DNA of 64,000 bases from Psychrobacter luti (GTDB lineage Bacteria > Pseudomonadota > Gammaproteobacteria > Pseudomonadales > Moraxellaceae), in assembly GCF_014192115.1 (NCBI RefSeq), contig NZ_JACHXL010000008.1, positions 21,478-85,477 of the forward strand, in the 5' to 3' direction. A program made the position numbers and the translations under genes. Shown here one piece after another: positions 36,838 through 46,419 of this stretch (its first letter is position 1; each line of letters begins with the position of its first letter). A model generated the notes under the pieces. That model was not told where the DNA came from and did not search any database. It was given only the letters and a program-made list of their open reading frames with translations.

Positions 36838-38231
36838 CCTGCGCGCTCCCGAATAGTGGTGAGGTTGTCTTCAATGAGTAATTTACCATCGATATATACA
36901 TCGCGTAGTAGGTTGTCCTCTGGTGTAGATAAGTCCTCAGCTTTGATGGTTGTAAGTGTACCGCTGCTGTTTTTTATCAATGCCAAACGGCCTTTTTTTG
37001 AGCGTTTTGAACGGCTGGTCACGGGGTCTTTATAAATATCCTTCCACACCCCGTCGATAGAGATGGCACTGGCTTTCATCGCCCAGCTCATGGTATCGCG
37101 ATTGACCTGCTGCAATAATCCACCACCCATCCCAAAGGTGATATTGTCGGCGCTAAAACCAGCCTTCAATATCACATCAATAATCTTACTTAAGCTTTGC
37201 GGACTGATACCATCACCTTGAATAACGCGCACATAATCAGGCAGTACTTTATAACCTTTGCTATTAATGGTCGTACCGAATTTTACGGCCAAACGCTCTA
37301 AAGCTTCACGAACAACTTTAGCAGGATCGCCACTGTCAGGTCGGATAACTAAGGTGCCACCCATATTCTTTACATCGTCTTTTAGGCTGCCGCCCCAAAT
37401 ATTATCAATGGCATTCCATAAGTCATAGCTGTCAGATACTACAGAAAAACTCTTATCAGCGCCGCCAAACTGCTCAATCATATTGGCAAAGGCAGCAGTC
37501 TCACCATCGCGTCCCCATGCTGTCATGGTGCTATGCTCAGCGGCAGGAATAGAAAAGGCGGGCATGTCTTTATCCATGTGATACCAGCGACTGGCGGCAA
37601 CCAATGCTGTCATCGAATCGGTACCAGCAAAGTTCACTAGATGCGCAAGACTACCAAGGGCGACAGATTCTTGGCTCGAAGCCCCGCGTGAACCAAAATC
37701 ATGTAAACGGAAAATCAGCGATTCGGTATTGTCGGCCGATTTTTCCAGTGCTTGACGTATGATACCTTTGCAATAGTGCGAAACGCTAGCGACGGTTGAG
37801 GGATACCAAATTGCACGCAGTAGCGCCGTTTCGATATAGCTTGGTAGCCAATAAAACTCAGGGTCAGTATTGATAATTTGACAGACCACATTAGATGCTG
37901 GAACGACGCTGCCTTCAGGAATGGCTTCGATGCGTAGTGGCATGTAGCCGCCATGCTTATCGACCAGCAGCTCCCAACCAGCACGGTTAAAGGTCAAGCC
38001 ATGTGCTTGAATGACTGTCTCGGCTTCATCGATATCTTGATGGGTGATTGGCGTGCTTAGGTATTCTTTAATAAAGGCTTGTAAGCCGAAAAACACCACA
38101 TCGTAATCGCCTTTACGCGCCTCAATATAGCTTGACAGATACTCGCTACCTTTTGGGTATTGCACCCAATGTGAGGTTTTATAGCTGTCACTATTTAGGA
38201 TCAAATTGTTTAAATTACTGGTATACATCAC
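36831..38231 (-). CDS. nadV: Nicotinamide phosphoribosyltransferase
   Basis: It makes NMN from nicotinamide and PRPP, the first step of direct NAD salvage. 466 residues, typical for NadV/NAMPT. Recognisable segments are NSDSYKTSHWVQYP at the N-terminus, FRLHDFGSRGASSQESVALG at about 173-192, and SIPAAEHSTMTAWGRDGE at about 227. DSYDLWNAI is also present, and RPDSGDP at about 307 carries the PRPP-site Asp. nadM lies 130 bases upstream on the same strand and would use the NMN product. Confidence 0.96.
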   Translation of the reverse strand: MMYTSNLNNLILNSDSYKTSHWVQYPKGSEYLSSYIEARKGDYDVVFFGLQAFIKEYLSTPITHQDIDEAETVIQAHGLTFNRAGWELLVDKHGGYMPLRIEAIPEGSVVPASNVVCQIINTDPEFYWLPSYIETALLRAIWYPSTVASVSHYCKGIIRQALEKSADNTESLIFRLHDFGSRGASSQESVALGSLAHLVNFAGTDSMTALVAASRWYHMDKDMPAFSIPAAEHSTMTAWGRDGETAAFANMIEQFGGADKSFSVVSDSYDLWNAIDNIWGGSLKDDVKNMGGTLVIRPDSGDPAKVVREALERLAVKFGTTINSKGYKVLPDYVRVIQGDGISPQSLSKIIDVILKAGFSADNITFGMGGGLLQQVNRDTMSWAMKASAISIDGVWKDIYKDPVTSRSKRSKKGRLALIKNSSGTLTTIKAEDLSTPEDNLLRDVYIDGKLLIEDNLTTIRERAGW

Positions 38232-38361
38232 AGAACTCCTCTGCTTTGAGATGCCGCAGCTGTCTTAATGAAAGAACAGTTGCGGCGCTAAGCCATTGCC
38301 GTCTATCGGCGCTGGCGTGAAAAATTGTCAATAATAGATTGGATAGTTACCTGATAAAAAC

Positions 38362-39432
38362 CTACAAACCAACCATTTTGGTAATAATCGCATAATGGTC
38401 TTCGAACATCATGGTGGCATCAAGCTCAGCCAAGGGTAACCAAAACGCCGTGGCTGCATCATCACCGCCTTTTACCTTGGGTAAACCTTTTGGGTCGTTT
38501 TTCAACTGAAAGTAAAAAGCTTGGGTAATCGTACGCCCACGTGCCGAGCGATACGGGTCGTCAAAGGTATGTTGACTATGACAAGAGCCACGTAACACTG
38601 GCTCAGGAACTTTAAGACGAGTCTCCTCACGTAGCTCACGGATACAGGCATCAAACAAGGTTTCTTTTGGATTCAAAAAGCCACCCGGTAATGCCCATAG
38701 CCCGCGTCCCGGCATACTGCGGCGCTCCACCAATAAAATATGCCCTGATTGTACGACTAGCGCATCAGCGGTCATAAAGGTTGGTGGATAAGGAGCAGAT
38801 TCCCATTGTCTTTTATATTTATCAACAAAATCAGCTTCTTCATGCAGGTTTTGATAAGTGTCAGTCTTTTTAAAATCGTTAAGTACATTACGGGTTGACT
38901 CAGGGGTACGCTCAGGCGTTGGTGTGGCGCCCATCAGGTAACTGTCACGAATAGGGGTGGCGGATAAGTTGTGATAATTAGGTACAGAAATCGACGCCCA
39001 GCTTGGGAATAATGACAAATAATATGATGAGCTGTCTTTCGAATGGCCAATTAATCCAATATCAGTTTGCAAGTCGCCAGTGACGGACTTGACGCCAGCT
39101 TGCACATATTGCAGCCAGCGCGTGTCATTATAGAGTGCATCATCGAGCCCAACGCAGTGAATACGCGCGGCTTCTGCTGGCGAGTAGGCATTCTTTATCA
39201 TCATCGCGCGTTCATCGACGCTAAACGGATTACGCAGACTGCGCGGTAGATTGGCAGAACCGATCAACATAATGACGTTATCTGCTCGTTTTAACGCTTC
39301 ATCGACCACTGCTTTATGTCCACAGTGAAACGGCTGAAAGCGCCCAATAAATACCAAATAACGATAGTGTTTATTTTTATCTGAATGCTGCTCTGATGAA
39401 TCACTCATATACGCCACTTTCCTACTGCTCAT
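38362..39432 (-). CDS. nadM: Bifunctional NMN adenylyltransferase / Nudix hydrolase
   Basis: 356 residues. The N-terminal adenylyltransferase domain has FIGRFQPFHCGH (HxGH nucleotide-binding motif) at about 32-43 and a C-terminal ISxTxxR-like segment, NLSATPIRDSY. The C-terminal Nudix domain (about 215-356) contains the full box beginning GGFLNPKETLFDACIRELREE. The first half joins NMN and ATP to NAD; the Nudix half probably acts on ADP-ribose or related dinucleotides. This fusion is known in several proteobacteria next to nadV. It heads the nadM-nadV-SGNH transcript. An alternative start 8 codons in (MSDSS) is possible. Confidence 0.95.
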   Translation of the reverse strand: MSSRKVAYMSDSSEQHSDKNKHYRYLVFIGRFQPFHCGHKAVVDEALKRADNVIMLIGSANLPRSLRNPFSVDERAMMIKNAYSPAEAARIHCVGLDDALYNDTRWLQYVQAGVKSVTGDLQTDIGLIGHSKDSSSYYLSLFPSWASISVPNYHNLSATPIRDSYLMGATPTPERTPESTRNVLNDFKKTDTYQNLHEEADFVDKYKRQWESAPYPPTFMTADALVVQSGHILLVERRSMPGRGLWALPGGFLNPKETLFDACIRELREETRLKVPEPVLRGSCHSQHTFDDPYRSARGRTITQAFYFQLKNDPKGLPKVKGGDDAATAFWLPLAELDATMMFEDHYAIITKMVGL

Positions 39433-39573
39433 ATTTCATTAATTAAAAAAGTAATGCGGCCAATACTGACACAGCATAGGAGTTGCTGACAAGTGCAAAG
39501 ATGTTTAAGGGTGTATCATCATTGGCTATTATCTGTATTCAAGTTTGTTCAGACAAAGAAGTATACGACTCTT

Positions 39574-40578
39574 TTAATTGGCATGCTTATCAATCCACGC
39601 GGCGACTGTTGGCCAAATTTCTTTGGCGGCAGGGCGGCTATTCAGGATACGACTATGACCATAATCGTCTAAATCGCCATTACTAAATGAGTATTCGCGA
39701 AAAACGTTGGCAGAATTGTCAAAGTTATTAAAAAGTAACTGACAGCCTTGAGTAGGTGAGATGAATTTATCACCCTTGGCGCTAATGGCATAAATCGGCG
39801 TGGTAATTGTTGGCATATGTTGTCGATAATCAAGGCAGTCGCCATGAGTCATATTCTTTTGGTGAGTATAATTATTAAGAGCGCTTTCTTTGACACCAGT
39901 AGCGTCTATATCTTCTTGCTTAATAAAACTACTGTGAAAGTTTTTATGCAAGTTCCATTCATACCATTGGCTCATGGTGTGATGGCTTTCGTTGATGGGT
40001 CCCATATTGAGCTTTTGGGCAGGTATATAGCCGAATATACGTGTAAATATCTTGGCGACGACTATCTTAAAATAGTTTTTGGGGCTTACTATCGCGCCGT
40101 AGACTTGGCAGGCAAACATACTGACGCTACTAATTTTATCGATATAGTGCGGATTTTGAATGAGGAACATCGTTAAGCAAGCACCGCCGCCGCTATGAGT
40201 GACGCAGTGTAAATTGGTGAGTTTTAATTGGTTAAGTAAATAATCAAAAGTGGCGGCAAAATCATAGGTTGCGACAGTTTCGAAGTTAAATTTTTCTTTT
40301 GGTACTGCGCTTGCCCCATGACCACGCCATTCCATGATATAGCAATGATGACCAAGTCCCGCTAAGTATTCAGCGATTCTTAAGCAGGTTTTTTTATCCG
40401 AAAAAGTGCCATGAGTTAAGAAAATATTCTGCCCTTTGTTAGCAGTGCCAATGTTAACAGTGTCATTGTTAGCATTAACATTAGAGAGTTGATGAGTTTT
40501 TTTACTATCGAATATCTCCCAAACAGCGATTTGTACGTTATCTTTGGTCGTCACTAACGTTAGATTTTCAGTCATCAT
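39574..40578 (-). CDS. Alpha/beta hydrolase with Asn-rich insertion
   Basis: 334 residues. The oxyanion region is FLTHGTFSDKKT at about 53-64, and the nucleophile elbow is THSGGG at about 126-131 (Gly-x-Ser-x-Gly with Thr in place of the first Gly). Asp and His candidates are AKGDKF near 272 and DDYGHSRIL near 309. An Asn/Thr/Ala-rich insertion of about 26 residues at 24-49 splits the first strand region. It resembles lipase or polyester-depolymerase-like hydrolases. Substrate unknown. Confidence 0.85.
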   Translation of the reverse strand: MMTENLTLVTTKDNVQIAVWEIFDSKKTHQLSNVNANNDTVNIGTANKGQNIFLTHGTFSDKKTCLRIAEYLAGLGHHCYIMEWRGHGASAVPKEKFNFETVATYDFAATFDYLLNQLKLTNLHCVTHSGGGACLTMFLIQNPHYIDKISSVSMFACQVYGAIVSPKNYFKIVVAKIFTRIFGYIPAQKLNMGPINESHHTMSQWYEWNLHKNFHSSFIKQEDIDATGVKESALNNYTHQKNMTHGDCLDYRQHMPTITTPIYAISAKGDKFISPTQGCQLLFNNFDNSANVFREYSFSNGDLDDYGHSRILNSRPAAKEIWPTVAAWIDKHAN

Positions 40579-40704
40579 AAAAATATTCTCTTAAACTCAG
40601 GTCGTGCTTATTAATGTATAAATACAGTGATGCATAGGTTATAGCATAACGCAAGAATCTACGCTCATGAATCTATGATGTGCGCTTTATTATCATCGTA
40701 TACA

Positions 40705-40746
40705 CAAAAAAACTGCCCGCGATAGATTCAACCACGGGCAGTTTTT
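40705..40746 (-). terminator. Intrinsic terminator after AhpD-like gene
   Basis: A 12-bp stem (AAAAACTGCCCG with CGGGCAGTTTTT) and a 15-base loop, just beyond the 40784 stop on the minus strand. Confidence 0.92.
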
Positions 40747-40783
40747 GATAGTGAAGCCAAGTAAGATAAAGTAACAGTAGTAT

Positions 40784-41131
40784 CTAAGCGTCTTTACTAA
40801 ATTCATTAAATGAAGCAATGGCTTCGGCGGCGTACATCATTGAAGGACCACCACCCATATAGACACACATGCCCAAGGTTTCAGCGACCTCTTGTTCTGT
40901 TGTACCAAGCTGTACTAAGGCTTTGGTATGAAAACCAATACAAGCATCACAACGTGAGCCAACTGCTAAAGCAAGGGCGATCAGCTCTTTGGTCTTTTTA
41001 TCCAGAACCCCATCAGCTGTTGCTGCCGCACCGAGCTGCGAAAAGGCTTTGGTGGTTTCAGGGATGTGCTTGTGTAATTTTGCCATATTGGTCGAGACGT
41101 GTTTGGTGATGTCTTTAAATGATTTGCTCAT
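40784..41131 (-). CDS. Carboxymuconolactone decarboxylase-family (AhpD-like) protein
   Basis: 115 residues. The redox signature CDACIGFH gives Cys61, Cys64 and His68, as in AhpD-type alkylhydroperoxidases. The following GTTEQEVAETLGMCVYMGGGPS segment is typical of the fold. It probably acts as a small thiol peroxidase or reductase. No peroxiredoxin gene is adjacent. It is a single-gene unit with its own terminator and a long AT-rich upstream region. Confidence 0.92.
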   Translation of the reverse strand: MSKSFKDITKHVSTNMAKLHKHIPETTKAFSQLGAAATADGVLDKKTKELIALALAVGSRCDACIGFHTKALVQLGTTEQEVAETLGMCVYMGGGPSMMYAAEAIASFNEFSKDA

Positions 41132-41873
41132 GGAATGCTCCTAGTTACGCTAGATTGAAATGCTGATAAAGTTAATGGATAAAGCCAAAGAGTGCTTGAT
41201 TGAATTTGAGTGCTATGCAAACGTATTGTCCGGTAGAAACGACTGCGCTTCGTTGAAAAATTACTTCAAGTAAGATGGATTTTATATTTAAAAGCTAAAG
41301 TTATATTTAATTATAATATATAAAATTATATATTAAGGCAAGGTGCTTATTCGATTTGATTGCTCCAGAATTGAACTAATGCATTCATGAGACTATGGAT
41401 TTTGATAGACTTAAAATAGTTTTTGTTGACCAAGCACATAGATAGAGCTAATAAAATGTCAAATAACGATTATGATTAAATAATAGTTTTAAACTTGATA
41501 AGTTGTCTTGTGGTCTTAATATAGAATGGACTGTTCAGGTAGATGAATAATTAAGATATTGGTTAGGCTGGCATGAGCAAAGTGAATAGCGACTGCTGAT
41601 AACGGATATCAATGAGCAGTGTGAATAGTTGCTGTTCATCAAGTCCACCGCTAAATCGCAGTAGCACGGTCGGAATTATGCGTTAAGTGCGCTATAATAG
41701 AGCCAATAACTGCTAATAATTGTTAATAAATTCGAACCGCCATGACGGTTAAAGCAATAAAACGATAAGCCAAAATAATGGATAATCTCATTTATCCCAC
41801 CCTTACATGACATTGACGACACAGTAGACGTGACCAATATAACGCTTGTGTCATAACACATATAGGAAGCATT
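41132..41873. other. Intergenic region, AhpD-like gene / nfuA (divergent)
   Basis: 742 bases. An AT-only stretch lies at about 41290-41335. A 28-base imperfect direct repeat (41573-41600 and 41612-41639) follows, and a TATAAT at 41693-41698 is the likeliest nfuA -10. Tiny open frames starting at each repeat copy (8 and 24 codons) lack ribosome binding sites. No IscR-type box is clear by eye. Confidence 0.5.
41573..41639. repeat. 28-base imperfect direct repeat upstream of nfuA
   Basis: Copies start at 41573 and 41612, sharing ATGAGCA, GTGAATAG and CTG blocks, 39 bases apart. Confidence 0.6.
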
Positions 41874-42557
41874 ATGAGTGAACACAATCCAACTGATACT
41901 CAAGTAGAACCTGCTGCCGATTACGAGTCAGCGTTAGATACTGAGCAAACGGAAGCCAAAAGTAACATCACCATCACTGAAGCTGCTCAAGGTTACTTGG
42001 CAGATTTACTAGCGAAACAAGATACTGATGGTATCGGTGTACGTATTTTCGTTGAACACCCAGGTACGCCGCGTGCCGAGTGCTGCATGGCTTATAATCA
42101 GCCGGGCGAAGAAGACAGCGCTGATTTGAAATTTACTTATGATAACTTTTCGGCCTTTATTGAAGCGGCGTCTGTACCTTATTTAGAAGATGCGGTGATT
42201 GATTATAATAAGGACCGTTTTGGTGGGCAGCTGACGTTCCGTGCGCCAAACTCGAAAGTGCCAAAAGTTGGTGCCGATGCCAGTGTCGAAGAGCGTATCA
42301 ACTATGTCTTGCAGTCTGAGATTAACCCAAGCTTGGCCGCTCACGGCGGTGATGTACAGCTGCTTGAATTGATTGATGAAGAAGGCGTTGGTCTGACCGC
42401 AGTATTAAAATTCGGTGGCGGTTGCCAAGGCTGTTCAGCGGTTGATATGACCTTACGTCAAGGTGTTGAAGTACAGCTAAAACAGCAGATTCCAGAGCTG
42501 ACGCAAGTGATTGATGAGACCGATCATACGCGTACGGAAAACGCTTACTATAAATAA
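41874..42557 (+). CDS. nfuA: Fe/S biogenesis protein NfuA
   Basis: A carrier that receives [4Fe-4S] clusters and passes them to apo-proteins. It has 227 residues (E. coli 191). An acidic N-terminal extension of about 30 residues is followed by a degenerate A-type (HesB-like) domain. The Nfu domain comes after about 138, with the cluster-binding CxxC at Cys184 and Cys187 ([12 protein letters not shown]). The extension is the main difference from the usual length. A single gene, ended by a terminator at 42677. Start by GGAAGC upstream. Confidence 0.96.
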   Translation: MSEHNPTDTQVEPAADYESALDTEQTEAKSNITITEAAQGYLADLLAKQDTDGIGVRIFVEHPGTPRAECCMAYNQPGEEDSADLKFTYDNFSAFIEAASVPYLEDAVIDYNKDRFGGQLTFRAPNSKVPKVGADASVEERINYVLQSEINPSLAAHGGDVQLLELIDEEGVGLTAVLKFGGGCQGCSAVDMTLRQGVEVQLKQQIPELTQVIDETDHTRTENAYYK

Positions 42558-42676
42558 AAAACGATGAATAACGCCGATATTTTGCCTGACTATCCTGATT
42601 GGTTTTGGTGCTTATAAATATTGCTTATGAATATTCGTCATTAAGAGATGAGAAATTTGCTATTCTTTTAATAAAG

Positions 42677-42707
42677 AAGCTGGGTTATGATTAACTCAGC
42701 TTTTTTT
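42677..42707 (+). terminator. Intrinsic terminator after nfuA
   Basis: A 10-bp stem (AGCTGGGTTA with TAACTCAGCT, one G-T pair), TGAT loop and seven T residues. Confidence 0.9.
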
Positions 42708-42825
42708 ATGACCTTTTCTTTTTTATGAATGTCATTTAGCCATAGATATCTTGATATGAATTTTTTAAAACGTTTTTAATCATAAAATATTGATTTAATA
42801 ATTGACGAATATATAGGAGCACATT

Positions 42826-44130
42826 ATGAGTGATGGACAACCAGCTAAGCAAAATACGCAGCGTCTTGAGACCTTGGCAATTCACGCCGGATATACTGTA
42901 GAGCCAACCACCAAAGCGGTCGCCGTGCCTATTTACCATACCAGCTCGTATGCGTTTGACAATACCCAGCATGGCGCAGATTTGTTTGATCTAAAAGTTG
43001 CTGGTAACATTTATACCCGTATCATGAACCCGACCAACGCCGTATTAGAAGAACGTGTTGCTGCGCTTGAAGGCGGTATCGGTGCGCTTGCTGTGGCTTC
43101 TGGTATGGCTGCCATCACTTATGCGATCCAAACTATTTGTGAAGCGGGCGATAATATCGTCGCGGTATCGACGCTATATGGCGGTACTTATAATTTATTC
43201 GCGCATGCTTTGCCGCGCCAAGGTATCGAAGTCCGCTTTTTCGACCATAAAAATCCGGAAGCGATTCGTGACTTAATCGATGATAAAACTAAGATGGTCT
43301 TTGCTGAAAGTATCGGCAACCCATTAGGTAACATCGTTGATATCCAAGCACTCAGTGATATCGCGCATGAATACGGCGTACCAGTAGTGATTGATAGCAC
43401 GGTTGCGACCCCTGCGTTATGCCGTCCATTTGAGTTTGGCGCTGATATCGTCATTCATTCATTAACTAAGTACATGAGCGGTACTGGTACTTCGATTGGC
43501 GGTGCGATTGTCGATAGCGGAACTTTCCCTTGGGGCGATTATCCTGAGCGTTTCCCGTTATTAAATACCCCAGATGAAAGCTATCATGGCGTAAATTTCG
43601 TCAAGGACGTTGGCGCAGCGGCCTTTATCGCTCGTGCTCGCGTGGCACCGCTACGTAATACCGGTGCGGCACTTAGTCCGCTTAATGCCTTTAGTATCTT
43701 ACAGGGCTTACAGACACTGGGTTTACGTATGGAGCGTCATGTTCAAAACGCCCAAGCGGTTGCCGAATATCTACGTGACCATGATAAAGTTGCTTGGGTA
43801 AAATATGCTGGTTTACCTGACCATCCTGAACATGATCTTGCTAAGAAATACATGAAAGGCACGCCATCCGCTATTTTAACCTTTGGGGTGAAAGGTGGAC
43901 TTGAAGCAGGCGCACGATTTATTGATGCCTTGCAACTGATTACGCGTTTGGTCAATATCGGTGATGCTAAGTCGCTCGCTTGTCATCCAGCGACTACTAC
44001 CCATCGTCAGCTTAACGAGCAAGAGCTTGAAAATGCCGGCGTCAGTACGGATATGGTGCGTTTATCGATTGGTATTGAGCACATCGAAGATATTAAAGCG
44101 GATTTAGAGCAAGCGCTAGCAGCTGCTTAA
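42826..44130 (+). CDS. metY: O-acetylhomoserine aminocarboxypropyltransferase (sulfhydrylase)
   Basis: A PLP enzyme that makes homocysteine from O-acetylhomoserine and sulfide, the direct-sulfhydrylation route to methionine. 434 residues, the usual MetY length. The PLP lysine is Lys215 in HSLTKYMSG. Other signatures are HTSSYAFDN, YTRIMNPTN and a LACHPATTTH segment that binds substrate. Cystathionine enzymes of the same fold are shorter (about 380-400), which supports MetY. An AGGAG site precedes the ATG. Confidence 0.95.
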   Translation: MSDGQPAKQNTQRLETLAIHAGYTVEPTTKAVAVPIYHTSSYAFDNTQHGADLFDLKVAGNIYTRIMNPTNAVLEERVAALEGGIGALAVASGMAAITYAIQTICEAGDNIVAVSTLYGGTYNLFAHALPRQGIEVRFFDHKNPEAIRDLIDDKTKMVFAESIGNPLGNIVDIQALSDIAHEYGVPVVIDSTVATPALCRPFEFGADIVIHSLTKYMSGTGTSIGGAIVDSGTFPWGDYPERFPLLNTPDESYHGVNFVKDVGAAAFIARARVAPLRNTGAALSPLNAFSILQGLQTLGLRMERHVQNAQAVAEYLRDHDKVAWVKYAGLPDHPEHDLAKKYMKGTPSAILTFGVKGGLEAGARFIDALQLITRLVNIGDAKSLACHPATTTHRQLNEQELENAGVSTDMVRLSIGIEHIEDIKADLEQALAAA

Positions 44131-44177
44131 TAAAGCAATATTTTCCTTATATTTCATTGGTATTATCAATCCAAACG

Positions 44178-44210
44178 AAAAAGCCCATATCCTAGGATAT
44201 GGGCTTTTTT
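44178..44210. terminator. Bidirectional terminator, metY / PfkB kinase gene
   Basis: A perfect palindrome, AAGCCCATATCC with GGATATGGGCTT, between A- and T-runs. It lies between converging genes. Confidence 0.95.
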
Positions 44211-44240
44211 ATAAGTAGTTTTTTTAAGACAGTTAGATGA

Positions 44241-45260
44241 TTAAACGGTTAAAACGCGGCGCGATATATCTTGATACTCTTGCGATGATAGGCGTGGACC
44301 AAACTGTTGAATCACTTGTGCTGCTATTTCGCTGGCAAGTCGTCCGCATTCGGGTAAGCTGTAGTGCTGTGATAAAGCGTATAAAAACGCCCCAGAATAG
44401 TTGTCACCGGCGCCATTGGTATCAATGACATTGGCAACAGCTGGCGTAGGAACCTCATAAATCTCAATTTCTGATTCATCATTTGGTTTATGGGCGATGA
44501 TGGCACCATTTGGACCATCGGTAACAACCGCTGTTTGACAATGCTCAAGTAAGGCACGTGCCGCCGATTTATGCTGCTTTTTATCGGTAAATAGCTTTGC
44601 TTCTTCACTATTACAAAATATCACCGCGACTTTATTACCGAGCATATTAAGCAAGCCTTCTTTGGCAAATTTCACCACCGCAGGATCGGCAAAACTGACA
44701 GCGATTTTGGCTCCATGAATACCTGCTTGTTGGCGTAATTGGGTCATCGCAGGCTGAATACCTTCAGACATCGCCAAATAACCTTCTAAATACAACCAAC
44801 CTGCTTGGGTCAGTGCCTCAAAGTCGACGTTATCAGCGGTAATATCGCTTGAAGTACCAAGGAAGGTTTGCATGGTACGCTCTCCATCTTCGGTCACTGC
44901 CACCACGCACGAGCCGGTCACACCGCCTGCATGAATCGACTGAGGGGATGTGGCAACGCCCGCTTCATGTAAGTCTTTTAGATAAAATTTGCCTTGTTTA
45001 TCATCGCCGACGCGGCAGGCATAAAAAGGTTTACCGCCTAAGCTTGCAAAGGTATACATCGCATTGGCAGCTGAGCCGCCGCCCGCTTGTTTTGATGGCT
45101 CAATCTCTGCCAGCTTAAAATAAGCCAATAACTGCTGCTGCTCTTCGAGTCCTGCCAGCGTCATATTGCCTTTGGTCAGGTCAGTTTCTTCTAACGCTGC
45201 ATCTGACAGCAGATATTCGTGGTCAACCAAGGCATTACCTATTGCCATCACATCGTACAT
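44241..45260 (-). CDS. PfkB-family carbohydrate/nucleoside kinase, adenosine kinase-like
   Basis: 339 residues. The ribokinase-fold start MYDVMAIGNALVDHEY is followed by KQAGGGSAANAMY at about 57-69 (PfkB signature 1). IDTNGAGDNYSGAF at about 279 (signature 2) has catalytic Asp286. Sequences like this are often annotated as adenosine kinase in Moraxellaceae, but sugar kinases cannot be excluded by sequence alone. It follows rsmI by 71 bases on the minus strand. Confidence 0.88.
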   Translation of the reverse strand: MYDVMAIGNALVDHEYLLSDAALEETDLTKGNMTLAGLEEQQQLLAYFKLAEIEPSKQAGGGSAANAMYTFASLGGKPFYACRVGDDKQGKFYLKDLHEAGVATSPQSIHAGGVTGSCVVAVTEDGERTMQTFLGTSSDITADNVDFEALTQAGWLYLEGYLAMSEGIQPAMTQLRQQAGIHGAKIAVSFADPAVVKFAKEGLLNMLGNKVAVIFCNSEEAKLFTDKKQHKSAARALLEHCQTAVVTDGPNGAIIAHKPNDESEIEIYEVPTPAVANVIDTNGAGDNYSGAFLYALSQHYSLPECGRLASEIAAQVIQQFGPRLSSQEYQDISRRVLTV

Positions 45261-45331
45261 TATGTATCTCTCCTCAATGAATTTATCAGTGCTTAATTTA
45301 TCAATGCTTCACTTATTTTTATAACTAAAAA

Positions 45332-46291
45332 TTATTCTACTTGTAGCTCAAGTAGGCGCTGATAAAGCGCGTTCTTTTTGACGCCGGTGATATCGGCAGC
45401 TAAGGCAGCGGCTTTTTTGACCGATAAATCCTCTAGTAAGCGCTGTAATAGCGTATCGTGGATGCTGATATCGTCATCATCTTGCGCCACATTTACGCCA
45501 GCGACCACTACCACGATTTCACCACGTTGCTGATTGTCATCGGCTTTGACAAATTCAACCAAATCGCCAAGCGTGCTTTTATGCACAGTTTCAAAGGTTT
45601 TGGTCAATTCACGGCAAAACGTCACTTCGCGCTCCGCACCAAATATAGACGCCATATCTTCTAAGCTGGCGATAATACGATGGGGCGCTTCGTAAAATAT
45701 CAAGGTTTCGGTGCGTGCGTTAAGGGTTGTTAGTTGTTTTTGGCGACCGTGGGTTTTAGCTGGTAAAAAACCAATAAAGCTAAAACGGTCTGAGGGCAAT
45801 CCTGCAACAGACAGTGCAGCAATGGCAGCAGAGGCACCAATAATAGGAGATACGCGAACGCCAGCGGCATGAGCGGCTTGCACCAATTGATAACCGGGGT
45901 CACTAATCAGCGGCGTGCCAGCATCGCTAATCAGCGCCACCGAATGACCTTGTTGAATCATTTCGATGATTTTGGGTGTTTGAATGGCGCTATTATGCTC
46001 ATGATATGCCCAAAGCTTATTATGACCTTTTTGTTTAGCTGCGCTATCAGAATCGTTCTCGGCATCATTTTTATTATTGTATGCTGTTACTTCTTCGGTA
46101 TCTTCATCCTTATTGCCTTTGGTATTAATACCAAAATGTGATAACAGCTTGCCTGAGGTGCGGGTGTCTTCACAGGCGATGATAGCAACCTGCTTTAAGA
46201 TATCGATTGCATGCGGTGTCATGTCGCTCAAATTACCAATCGGCGTGGCAACGATATAAAGACAAGCTGGCATCGCAGTAGGGCTAGACAT
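45332..46291 (-). CDS. rsmI: 16S rRNA 2'-O-ribose C1402 methyltransferase RsmI
   Basis: It methylates C1402 of 16S rRNA using SAM. It has 319 residues (E. coli 286). The tetrapyrrole-methylase-type fold begins YIVATPIGNLSDMTPHA and continues CEDTRTSGKLL. VALISDAGTPLISDPGYQLV and SDRFSFIGFLPAK follow. The extra length is a Lys/Asp/Asn-rich insertion at about residues 57-92, between the first two conserved blocks. It is divergent from yraN, as in many gammaproteobacteria. No terminator separates it from the kinase gene. Confidence 0.96.
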   Translation of the reverse strand: MSSPTAMPACLYIVATPIGNLSDMTPHAIDILKQVAIIACEDTRTSGKLLSHFGINTKGNKDEDTEEVTAYNNKNDAENDSDSAAKQKGHNKLWAYHEHNSAIQTPKIIEMIQQGHSVALISDAGTPLISDPGYQLVQAAHAAGVRVSPIIGASAAIAALSVAGLPSDRFSFIGFLPAKTHGRQKQLTTLNARTETLIFYEAPHRIIASLEDMASIFGAEREVTFCRELTKTFETVHKSTLGDLVEFVKADDNQQRGEIVVVVAGVNVAQDDDDISIHDTLLQRLLEDLSVKKAAALAADITGVKKNALYQRLLELQVE

Positions 46292-46419
46292 GAAAACCTC
46301 GGAGTATTAAGAAAGAATATTAAAGTATTAAAAACAAATATTAAAAATATGTAGCGTCATGAAGGCTGATTTAAATGAAAAGTCAGTCAGCATAAGAACG
46401 CGAAAGTGGTTAGTTTAGC

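Noticed and set aside
39817..40176. 119-codon frame antisense to the alpha/beta hydrolase
   Set aside because: It is a shadow of the real gene on the other strand, whose catalytic motifs are clear.
41731..41740. TTCGAACC, resembling a tRNA T-loop
   Set aside because: No acceptor, D or anticodon stems can be built around it. No tRNA gene was found anywhere in the window.
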